From contig JANQQL010000001.1 in assembly GCA_028289345.1 (NCBI GenBank), positions 186,001 through 250,000 on the forward strand: 64,000 nt of DNA, in the 5' to 3' direction. The stretch comes from Planctomycetota bacterium (GTDB lineage: Bacteria; Planctomycetota; B15-G4; SIAN01). Positions 42,719 to 51,800 of this stretch are shown here, one piece after another (the first letter of the stretch is position 1; every line of letters begins with the position of its first letter). A program made the position numbers and the translations under genes. The notes beneath the pieces are model-generated. The model had not been told where the DNA came from, searched no databases, and saw nothing but the letters and a program-made list of their open reading frames with translations.

Positions 42719-45358
42719 TCATTGGGGGCCTCCTTGTCCTTCTCCTTGGGCGTCGAGGGCGTTCAAGTCGACCCCCGCTTGCATCAAGATCTGATCGAAA
42801 AGCTCGGTCATCTCCGTGTGAGAGTGACCCAGTCGCTCGAGAATCCTGCCGCGCACCGCACTCCCTTGGTTGCCACCCTCTTTTTCGCGAGCACGAATGA
42901 CACGAATGTCATGCAGCAAGGACTCTTCGAGCTGTTTGATGAGCAGCAACTCCGCCACCGCAGGGACCAATCGCTGCTGCTGTTGGCCTCCGCCTTCTTG
43001 TTGGTTCTCCTGCGGCTCCTCCTCGGGCTGCTGGCGTCGTTTCAATTCTTCGTCGAGTGCGGCCAGCAAATGGGCGTAGCGCCCGAGCACGTCCTTGAGA
43101 AGCAACTGCGTGAACGAGCCGGTGTCAGGCGAGCGACCGGTCAGGCTTTCCTCCACCCGCGTCAGGTCTTCGCCGTTCTTCTCCAAAACCCATGGGAACG
43201 TCGGGGACGCGTCTTCGGCGAGCTTGCTGCGGGCCTCTTCATTGTCGGCCGTGATGGCGGCCGTCTCTTCTCGCAGCTTCACCACCCGCGGACGCAGTCG
43301 GCGGGGAATCCGAATCGGATCGTCGCGCTCTCGATCCACTTCCGCCACCCCGTCCAACAGCTGCTGCGCACGCTGCTGCAAGACACGCAGGGTCTCTTTC
43401 ACGCGGTAGAGCAACTCTTCCTGGCGCAAGCTCTCGTACCGTTGCTCCTCTTCTTCGAGCTGCTTCTCGGCCTCTTCGAGGTGCTTCTCGGCATCCCGCT
43501 CCTCCTGCTCGGCTTGGCGGCCGTCGTTCTCTTGCAAGCTCTCCGTGGCCCGAGCCATGGATCGCTCGGCACGGGACATGGCCTCCACGCCACTCTCTTT
43601 GGAGAGATCTTTCAAACGCCGGGCCAGTTCTCGAGCCCGTTCGCGAATCTGCTCTTGCCGATCCGCCAACTCCGCCAGGCGCTGGCGATCTTGCTGGGCG
43701 TTCTGGTTCTGTTGGCGGGCCTGATCCAAAGACTCCCGTGCTTTGGCCAGCGCATCTTCCAGGCCTTGCTCCGCCGCTTGCTGAGATTGAGAAGCTTCGG
43801 ACGGTTTGCCTTGTTGCAGCTGCTCCGACGCCTTGGCCATCTGCTGGGACGCTTGCTGCAACGACTCCGACATTTCTTTCGCAGCGGAAGCGCTCTGTTC
43901 CTGGGACGAAGAGCTCATCTCCTGGGCCATGGCCCGGGCTTCTTCGGTCCGCCCGCGCAAGAAGTCTTGGCGCGACGCCGCATCTCGGCGCTCGGCGTCG
44001 ATCTGCGCCTGGGCTTGCTGAGCCTGGCGTCGCGCCTCTTCGAGATGTTCCGCGGCCTCACCGGCTTGCTCCGCCGATTGGGCCAGGTTTTGCTCGTTCA
44101 GGCTCTCTTGCGCCGCAGACAAGGGATCTTCCGACGCGGAAAGTTCCTCCGCCGCCTTCCTCAAGGCCTCGGCTTGGTCGCCCTCCATCTTCTCCGCGAG
44201 GGCGTTCAGTGATTCCTGAAGCGCCTTGGCTTCGTCCTGAATCTGCGCTTCCTGATCACGAAGGTTCTCGAGTCCGCTCGGAGCCGGCTTTTGCAGCGCC
44301 TTTTCGACCGCCTCCCGCGCCTCTTGCAGCTGCTCTTTGGCTCGCTGCTGCGCGGCGGACGAGGACCTCTCGGAACTTTGAACGCTTGATTCGGAGCTTT
44401 CCGAAGACGAGCTTTCGGACTCACTGCTCTCGGACTCCGAGCCCCGGGATGCCGACTCCGCAGCTTCTGCTTCGGCGGCCTCGCGCAAGGCCCGTTCGAG
44501 GCGACTCAAGGCCTCCCGCACTTCGTCGGAGCGCGATTCACTCCATTCATTCAGCTCGTCGCTAAGCAGGTCAGCCGCGGCCTGCTTCCGTTCCGAGGAA
44601 GAATCCTCCATGGCCCGTTCGGCTTGCTCAAGAGCTTGGGGAGCACCTCCCACTCGTGAGCGGATCTCATCGTCGAGCGCCTCACTGACCTGCTCTTGAC
44701 GCGAGGCCACCGCCTCCAACTGGTTCAACAATTCTCCAAGCTGCTCGAAACCGCGATCCCCTTGATTTTCGGCCGCCTGCCGGGTTTCCGCAGTGAGAGA
44801 CTCTTGGCGCTGACGGGTGCCTTCGAGCGAGTTCACCATCTCTTCCAGGCGCTGCACCTCGGACCCGGAAATCGCCGCGGTCTCTTCGCGCAACTCGCGT
44901 TCGTCGTTCTGCAGGTCTTTGAGAGTCCCCAGCGCTTCGCGAATCTCTTCGAGCTCTCGCTCCATCTTGTCCAAGTCGGCCTGGTCCATCAGCAGGTCGT
45001 AGATCTCGCGCAAGTCTCGCAAGAACGCATCTTGCTTCTCCACGACACGCAGATCGCCGTCCCGGATCATGCGCAGCAACTCATGCTTGCGCCCCTCCAG
45101 GTCGCGCTCGAGCAACTGCTCGACGGCATCGCGCAACAAATGCGCCTTGTATTCCCGGCCTTGGTTCTCGAGCTTGTCGGTGAGCCGATCCATCATGGCG
45201 CGCAAGCTAGTGATGCGATCGAAGATCTGAGACTGACGGCGCTCGATGCGCTCCTGGTCTTCGAGCTCGGAGCCGCTCAGGCACGGGGCCAGCACGAGCG
45301 CCATGGCCAGCACTCGGACAACACTTCCCCCTCCCGGAAAACGTTCACGGAAACTCAC
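42719..45358 (-). CDS. Exported 879-residue coiled-coil protein
   Basis: After a signal segment (VVRVLAMALVLAPCLSGS) nearly the whole chain is heptad-rich helix dominated by Glu, Gln, Ala, Arg and Ser, with long coiled-coil stretches such as ERELEEIREALGTLKDLQND. There is a Ser/Glu run near 310-340 (SESESSESESSSSESSESS) and Gln-rich stretches. The composition resembles the C-terminal half of DUF4175 proteins, which here may be split into a separate gene. The start is GTG at 45358, overlapping the stop of the DUF4175-like gene by 4 nt (GTGA). Probably a periplasmic structural or scaffold component. It has no enzymatic motif. Confidence 0.85.
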   Translation of the reverse strand: MSFRERFPGGGSVVRVLAMALVLAPCLSGSELEDQERIERRQSQIFDRITSLRAMMDRLTDKLENQGREYKAHLLRDAVEQLLERDLEGRKHELLRMIRDGDLRVVEKQDAFLRDLREIYDLLMDQADLDKMERELEEIREALGTLKDLQNDERELREETAAISGSEVQRLEEMVNSLEGTRQRQESLTAETRQAAENQGDRGFEQLGELLNQLEAVASRQEQVSEALDDEIRSRVGGAPQALEQAERAMEDSSSERKQAAADLLSDELNEWSESRSDEVREALSRLERALREAAEAEAAESASRGSESESSESESSSSESSESSVQSSERSSSAAQQRAKEQLQEAREAVEKALQKPAPSGLENLRDQEAQIQDEAKALQESLNALAEKMEGDQAEALRKAAEELSASEDPLSAAQESLNEQNLAQSAEQAGEAAEHLEEARRQAQQAQAQIDAERRDAASRQDFLRGRTEEARAMAQEMSSSSQEQSASAAKEMSESLQQASQQMAKASEQLQQGKPSEASQSQQAAEQGLEDALAKARESLDQARQQNQNAQQDRQRLAELADRQEQIRERARELARRLKDLSKESGVEAMSRAERSMARATESLQENDGRQAEQEERDAEKHLEEAEKQLEEEEQRYESLRQEELLYRVKETLRVLQQRAQQLLDGVAEVDRERDDPIRIPRRLRPRVVKLREETAAITADNEEARSKLAEDASPTFPWVLEKNGEDLTRVEESLTGRSPDTGSFTQLLLKDVLGRYAHLLAALDEELKRRQQPEEEPQENQQEGGGQQQQRLVPAVAELLLIKQLEESLLHDIRVIRAREKEGGNQGSAVRGRILERLGHSHTEMTELFDQILMQAGVDLNALDAQGEGQGGPQ

Positions 45359-47649
45359 TTCTCATCTCCCTGATTCCGGTAGGCGCGGTTGAGGTCTTGC
45401 TGGTCGTCGACCAGGTTCCTCCACAGCTCCAGGATTTCCTGAAAGTCCTCCCACTCTTCCATCTTTTCCAGGAGCTTGTCGTAGGTCTCCAGGAACTTCA
45501 CTTGATGGTCGAGCGCCTCGGCGAGGTGTTGCGGTCGCGAGGCTTCGTCGCTGGTGATCCGGGCTTTTTCCAAAGACTGTAGGGCTGCCCGGGCGTGCAC
45601 TTCGCTGGCATCCAAAGCCAACCCCAGCATGGACATCAGATTGCCGAGAATGTCCAGCTGGCCGAACTCCCCGGCCTCGGAGGCCGCGGCCAGGGCGCGC
45701 AGGGGCTGCTCTTCGAAGCGCACCGCCGACTGGGTCTGTTCGAGTTGGGCGAGGCGAAACAACAACACTCGCTCAGCGGTCGGACTCGTGTCGAGACGGT
45801 TCCAGATGTACTCGTCGACGATCTCACTGAAGTCCCGAGACAGCTGACGGGAACGGCTTCCGATGCGGCTTTGGTCCACTTCGGTGGCGGCCAGTTCTTT
45901 GGAGGAAATCATGCCCTCGGCACCCGCTCCGTGAATCTCTTGGAGTTCGGCGTGCTTGTCGGACTGGTTCTTGCGCAATGCCGCCACGGCGTGCTTCAGT
46001 CGGAGCTGCCGATCCGCCAGCTTTCGCGTTTTCTCACCTTCCGCGACCAGCTCCAGACTGCGTGGTTGGGTCTTGGTTTCGTTCGGCTGGAATTCCCCGG
46101 CTTCGTCGTGGTGATTGTCCCGCGCGACGCCGTGGTAGATCAGGGTCTCGCCTTGACGGAGCGAGTCCAACTTGCCTTCCTTGGGCAACTGAAAGGTCAA
46201 GAGGTCCAGATTGACAGACAACACCTGGGGCTCCCCCGAGGAACGATCCGCGAGCAGCGTCTGCTCCCCATTGTCTTCGCCGCCGAACCGGGAGTACTCG
46301 ATCGCGACTTCACTGAGCCCGTAGTCGTCACCCACCTGCATCGCCAAAGGAATCACGGCGCGATCCGTCACCTCCTGACTGGAGGTCCTCGGACGCAGGA
46401 CTTCCAACGTGGGACGCCGGTCGACAACTGCAGTCACCACGTAGTCGAGCGGAGTCAGGTTGCGAAACCCGTTCTCGCCCAGCAGTCGCAGGTTGAACGT
46501 GCCGCTCTCCTTGACCACAAACGAGTGCAACAGCCGCCGCGGATTCTCCGGATCGACCTGCAAAGCCTCTTCCGTCGAAGGATCGTTGTTGCGGGTGAAG
46601 GTGCCTTCCGCCACCGGCCCGGAGGAGTGGACCTCGAGATCGATGGCCGTGCCCGCGGCCACTCGGAACTCTTGGCGCTCCTCGGTGACTTGCGGGAGCT
46701 CGGTGTAGGCCGGAGGGGTCATGGTCGCGACCAACCGCTCCACCGAAGGCGGAGACTGGACCTCCACGGTCACGGTCCAGCGAGTACCCGGATCGTCCCC
46801 CCCCTGCGGATGCATGGTCAAGGGCCGTTGCACGTTACGGAAGCGGTAGCCGAAAACTCCGTCCTCTCCTTCTCGAGGAAGCATGCGCACTTCTTCCGAA
46901 CGGCCCAAGCGACGTCCGTCATCGACCACCAAGAAGACTTCGTCGGGAACCGTGCCGTCCACACGCACCAGCACCGGCAAACTGCCACTTCGTGCCACGA
47001 TGACTCGAGTGGGAATGCCGTCGTCGTTGCGGACCACTCGGTACTGCTGAGAATCGCCCGGGATCTCGAGGGTCAAATGAGTGCGCCGAGGCCATTCCAC
47101 GGAAGAGCCCATCAGCCGGCGAAGGAACACCCCGGCTTCTTGCGGTTGCATCACTGCCGAAACCAGGACCAGAAGAGCCAGCCCTCCGCTCACCGCGAGC
47201 AGTTGTTTCAAGCGCCGATAACGGAAGATCCGATCGAACTGCAGCCGATCGCCCAGCGAGTCGGCCTTGTGCAGCCAGACTCGCAGCAAGTCTTTGGAGA
47301 CGTCCGGAGGTGGCTGGTCCGCGACCTTGGCCAGCTCGACGGCAGAGGCCAGGTCGCCGGCCAGGTCGCGGTGCTCCCGCTCTACCGCCAGTGCCATGTC
47401 CTCCACGCCGATGCGACGTCGCAGCGGATACAGCACCAGGCTCTTGAGACGCCACGCCAGCACGCCCAAGGCCAAGACCAGAAGAACGCCTCGCACCGTC
47501 TGGGGAAACAGCACCCAGCGATCGAGGAGATACGCCACCGCCAGGTAACCCAACACCTCCGCCGCCACGCGCAGCAACCCGGCCGCCAAGTAAAGGCGCC
47601 GCAGCCGGCTGCGTAGGTCGCGAAGTTTGAGGGTGAGTCTCGAGTCCAA
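45355..47649 (-). CDS. DUF4175-like membrane protein
   Basis: 764 residues. Two N-terminal transmembrane helices (LLRVAAEVLGYLAVAYLL and GVLLVLALGVLAWRL) are followed by a conserved cytoplasmic-looking stretch, GVEDMALAVEREHRDLAGDLASAVELAK. A further membrane helix is near 150 (LLAVSGGLALLVLVSAVM). After it come several Ig-like beta domains (about 180-520) and helical segments towards the C-terminus. This resembles the N-terminal and middle parts of DUF4175 proteins. The start is TTG at 47649 with GGGAG 7 nt upstream. It starts 19 nt after the toroid A stop and overlaps the coiled-coil gene by 4 nt. Confidence 0.8.
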   Translation of the reverse strand: MDSRLTLKLRDLRSRLRRLYLAAGLLRVAAEVLGYLAVAYLLDRWVLFPQTVRGVLLVLALGVLAWRLKSLVLYPLRRRIGVEDMALAVEREHRDLAGDLASAVELAKVADQPPPDVSKDLLRVWLHKADSLGDRLQFDRIFRYRRLKQLLAVSGGLALLVLVSAVMQPQEAGVFLRRLMGSSVEWPRRTHLTLEIPGDSQQYRVVRNDDGIPTRVIVARSGSLPVLVRVDGTVPDEVFLVVDDGRRLGRSEEVRMLPREGEDGVFGYRFRNVQRPLTMHPQGGDDPGTRWTVTVEVQSPPSVERLVATMTPPAYTELPQVTEERQEFRVAAGTAIDLEVHSSGPVAEGTFTRNNDPSTEEALQVDPENPRRLLHSFVVKESGTFNLRLLGENGFRNLTPLDYVVTAVVDRRPTLEVLRPRTSSQEVTDRAVIPLAMQVGDDYGLSEVAIEYSRFGGEDNGEQTLLADRSSGEPQVLSVNLDLLTFQLPKEGKLDSLRQGETLIYHGVARDNHHDEAGEFQPNETKTQPRSLELVAEGEKTRKLADRQLRLKHAVAALRKNQSDKHAELQEIHGAGAEGMISSKELAATEVDQSRIGSRSRQLSRDFSEIVDEYIWNRLDTSPTAERVLLFRLAQLEQTQSAVRFEEQPLRALAAASEAGEFGQLDILGNLMSMLGLALDASEVHARAALQSLEKARITSDEASRPQHLAEALDHQVKFLETYDKLLEKMEEWEDFQEILELWRNLVDDQQDLNRAYRNQGDEK

Positions 47650-47668
47650 GGATTCGCTCCCGTCGGGG

Positions 47669-48805
47669 TCAGCGCTGGAGGATGGGCAAGTAGCGATTGG
47701 GGGTTTGCAGCACGATGCATGCCACCGCCGTCGCGAAACTCGGTCCGGGACCGGTCAGATTCTCCCAGGACCCGTCCGGCCGCTGCTTGGCGATCAGCTC
47801 CTGAGAGACAATGTCCCAGTAGCGTCGCCAGTAGTCCTTCCCGGTCACGTGGTCTTTGCCAGTGATGAACATCGCCTGCACCGCGTAGTAGTGGCCGTAA
47901 TAGTAGAAATAGTGGCCGTACCAGTGCATCGAAACCAGACGCTGGGTGTCCTCTAAGAAGCGCAAACTCCGACGCAACGTGGCCTGGTCGTAACGGGCGG
48001 CATGATAGAGCGAGGTGACTCCCGCGGCCGTCAGGGCAAAGGAACTCCGTGAGTCCAGGGTGTTCTGATACTTGAAGGCGCCGGGCTCCGAGTGGTAGTA
48101 GGACGACGCGTAGCCGTTCATGATGTCGACCGTGTCCCCTTCCCGCACCAAGCTGCCAAGCACATAGTCCACGGCCCGGTCGATCGTGGACGCCGGTACC
48201 TTGATGCCGATGTTCCGAGCGGCTCGCAGTGCCATGAGCTGGCACACCGTGATCGACATATCCGATTCCAACGCGAACGGCTCGTAACGCCACGATCCTT
48301 GTTTGTTTTGGGAAGCAACAATCAGATCCACCGCATTCTGCAGCTTGGTCTTCACGTCGGGGCGGTGAGTCATGCCGTACACTTCCGCCAAGAACAAAGT
48401 CGCGAAGGCGTGACTGTACATCCGCGTCTGGTGACCGGTGATGAAACCCAGGTCGTTCACTCGACTCAACAAGAACGTGATCGCTCGGTCCAAGGTTTCG
48501 CCGTAGCGACCGCGATCGGGGAGATGCCCCCCGGCCAGGAAGGCCATCCCCGCCAGCGCCGTCACCCCGACGTGGCCGACGTTGCTCTGCAACACCTTGT
48601 AGTCTTGGTTGAGCTTGTAACCCACGTCGCCGGCCCACCCCCCACTGGCGAGCTGCTGATCCTTCAGGTACTCCAAGCCGCCATCGACTGCTCTCAGCAC
48701 AGAGTCGTTGATTTCGGTCCCGCCGGAAGCGCCCCAATCCTGGGCGTGGGCAGTCGTCCCAGTCACAGCCAGCAACAACACGATCAGCAGTCGGCGTCGA
48801 TTCAT
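47669..48805 (-). CDS. Secreted alpha/alpha-toroid (prenyltransferase/terpene-cyclase-like) protein A
   Basis: 378 residues from the ATG at 48805; the track start is 51 nt earlier, inside the PQQ gene. A signal peptide is visible (RRRLLIVLLLAVTGTTAHAQ). Helical-hairpin repeats carry the loops DQQLASGGWAGDVGY, NKQGSWRYEPF and RPDGSWENLTG and the turn DSRSSFALTAAGVTSLY. The fold is that of squalene-hopene cyclases and prenyltransferase beta subunits, but no complete DxDD motif was found. It shares layout and the ending PNRYLPILQR (PFGYLPSFQR in B) with the protein at 40632. It starts 4 nt after the PQQ gene stop. Confidence 0.83.
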   Translation of the reverse strand: MNRRRLLIVLLLAVTGTTAHAQDWGASGGTEINDSVLRAVDGGLEYLKDQQLASGGWAGDVGYKLNQDYKVLQSNVGHVGVTALAGMAFLAGGHLPDRGRYGETLDRAITFLLSRVNDLGFITGHQTRMYSHAFATLFLAEVYGMTHRPDVKTKLQNAVDLIVASQNKQGSWRYEPFALESDMSITVCQLMALRAARNIGIKVPASTIDRAVDYVLGSLVREGDTVDIMNGYASSYYHSEPGAFKYQNTLDSRSSFALTAAGVTSLYHAARYDQATLRRSLRFLEDTQRLVSMHWYGHYFYYYGHYYAVQAMFITGKDHVTGKDYWRRYWDIVSQELIAKQRPDGSWENLTGPGPSFATAVACIVLQTPNRYLPILQR

Positions 48806-48809
48806 TCCA

Positions 48810-51800
48810 TCAGTTCCATCGAAACACGTGAACACTCTCTCCCACCGACCAGACAATCCGGTCGCCGATCAGAGAAACCTGAGATCGGTCGCGGCCTCTC
48901 ACGGCGATCGGCTCCTGGTGAAGCAGTTCGCCCGACTCGAGGTCGAAGCAGAGGAGATCCTTGGAAGCAGAGTTGCCAGTGTCGCCCTTGAACAGCACCA
49001 GATGTTGTCCGCGCTTGGCGAAGCGCCAGCTCTGAATGGTCAGTGGGGTGTCGGAAAGCTGGTGTTTCTTCATGCCCCAGTAAGACTCGAGCTGTTCGTC
49101 GTAGGCCACCATGGGCAACTCCTGGGTGACCCGCCCCCATCCGACCAGCAGTCGCTCCCCGGTTTGCGGATCGCGGATTTGGCGGAAGTTCGAAATGGAC
49201 CACGGGACTTCGACTTCACGCTTCAGTTTGCCAGTGGCGAAGTCCACCAACAAAAAAGACCGCTGAGTTCCCTGGGGGTTCCGAACTTTCACGCAGAGCG
49301 CGTCGTCTCCCCATGGAAACACATCCTCGAGCTGGGCTTCGAAGTCCCTCTCAAGATCCAGGAACCAGGTGGGCTCGCTGGCCCCGAATCGATACGCGGC
49401 GAGCTGAGTGGCGATCTTGGTCGTACGTCGACTGGTGACTTCGTCGCGCTGCCCGACGACAACCAAATCGAGCTCCTCGTTCACCGGAGGCAGGTTGCGG
49501 GGAATGGACATCATCGGGTGCGGCCCAAAGCGGCGCATCCCCGTGGTCACGTCGAAGACCTCGACCTCGGGAAGGGACTGAGAATGGCGTCGACTCACGA
49601 CCGCCGCCAATCCCCCTTGGCCTCGCACAGGACTCAGGAACTGCGGTCCGACCATGGGCTGGCGCCACAGGTCGTTGCCCGAGCGGGGTTCGACGGCGAT
49701 GAGCTCCAGGGTTCCCTCCTCGTGGGAACCCGGTGACTCATTGCGCTGAGCCACGATCAACAGCACCCCGGCGCGCGTCGCGATGGACAGGACTTCTTCT
49801 TCGAAGCGACGCCTCCAGCGTGGCAACCCATCGTTGCCATCGAAGGCGTACAATTCTTCTTGTTGCCACAAGATCAATGACCCCGCGGCTTCGTAGAACT
49901 GGCGAAGGAAGCGATTGGATTCGGGCATGGGAGTTTCCCACACCGGTTGATCCGGACTCTCGAGGGAAAGTCGCATGAGCGTCCGCTGGGTAGAGTCCAC
50001 GGCGAACAGGGCTGGCTCGGCCACCCCATTCTCTTCCCGCTCGATCCGGACGACCGCGGCCCCCGGAGGGAGGCTGAATGCGGTTTCCAAAGTCGGCGGC
50101 TGATCCGGCGGCGCGAGGGGAACGTGAGCCGGACGTACCTGTTCGATCTCTCGGCGCAAACCCTCTTCGGGATCGGTGGAGAGCTTGGTCAGCAGCTGGG
50201 ACACCAGCTCGTGGTTCCCCAGATTGGCGGCGGAGACGACCATCTCTTCCAACACCCGTTGGCTGGTGGAAGGCTCGGGGTCCCGGCGCAACAGCTCCGC
50301 ACCCGCGGCGAGGGCCTCGGGCCAACGGCCCTCTTTGCGCAACAACTGACAGTAGTGCGCGGTGTAGGTCGGCGCTGCCGACGCCCCCGGATACTTGCGA
50401 AGTAGCAGCCCGAGTCGCTCGAGATTCTCTTGCTCGTAAGCCGTTTCCAACTCACGCCGGGCATCCTCGTCGTACTGAAGACGTAAGTCTCCGCCGGCGC
50501 TGGCCAGCAGTTTGCCGATCTGCTGGCGCGCCATTTCCCCGGCGGTCGAGTCGTCCAGGTACTCGCCGGCGTACTCCAGGTGCACCCGTTGCCACTCTTC
50601 CAAAGCGGACTTGGTGTTGCCTTGGGAACCCGCGCGGCGGGCCAGCTCGATGCTGGCATACAGCCCGATGGCAATCTCTCTCGAGGACACCCGGTCGAAA
50701 CGGGCTCGCTCATGGCCGTGTCCGTCCCGAAGCTTGTTCAGCCAAGAGACCGCACGGTCATCGAGACCGTTCGCCCCCAAGGACTCGAGATACAGGCGCG
50801 TGACCTCGAGGCGCGACGGCAACTCATCGGCGTAGGGCTCGGCCTTGAGCAACGCACGCCGGGCCGACTCGACGTCCGTTCGGTCCGCATACCACTCGCT
50901 GGATTCCAACAACGTTCGACACAGATTGAAACGGACCCGGCCGAGCTCGGTGGCCGACACGGGCATCGTCTGGGACAGTTCCAGTGCCTTTTCGAAGGTT
51001 GCTGCGGCGTTGACCAGCTCTCCTTGTCGTCGATAGAGAGACGCGATCCGCGTCAAGTCCGTGAACGCGACCGACTCCCCGGGCGCGGCAGCAAGCAGAT
51101 CGCTCAGCACGCGCCCCGCATCGAACGCGACTCCTGCCCAGTCACGATTGACCGACACCAACATGTCCGGGAACACGAAGAAGTTGCCAGCGATGTTGCC
51201 GGATTCGGCATCGACCCGGTGGTAGCGACGACGACTGTCTTCCACATTGACCAAATCCGGCCAGTTGATGATGTCCTTGTCACGTCCGTGTTCGTCGAGC
51301 ACGACCACCATGGGTCGAGTCGGGATGTAGACCCGGTCGTCGGTGACGCAGCCTCTTCCCACAGGATCGAAATCATTGAGGCCGAACGGCTGGTTCCAAA
51401 CGTGCTTCCCGGTTTGCACGTCCAACGCGCGCACGAACCCACCGGAAACCAGGACCACGTGACTACGTTGCACGCCGAGCAGGAAATTGTTGGGCCCCGA
51501 GTCCTTGGGCACCGGTGCCGCGGCGTTGTACTGCCAGCGAAGCTTGCCGGTCGCAGCGTCCAGGGCGTGCACGTACTCGGAGTCATGGGGAGAGACGATC
51601 ACGACGCCATCCGCCACCATCGGTGGATTGTTGTACCAGTAAACGTTGCGCGGGTTGTTGTTGTAGTAGTTGGGCGGCGGCTGGATGGGAATCGAATCGT
51701 ACGCGGACAACCAGCGCAAGTCCCCGAACGTGGCATCGACCGCGGCCAGCAGGCCCAGATTGGTCGGACAGTACACCGTCCCCTCGCCAACCACCGGAAT

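Noticed and set aside
45595-47616. 673-codon plus-strand ORF opposite the DUF4175-like gene
   Set aside because: Shadow frame: repetitive His/Arg/Gln composition and no domain. The minus-strand gene has membrane helices, a ribosome-binding site and coupled neighbours. The same reasoning applies to 50580-52946, 15250-17214, 17248-18426 and 56982-58385.
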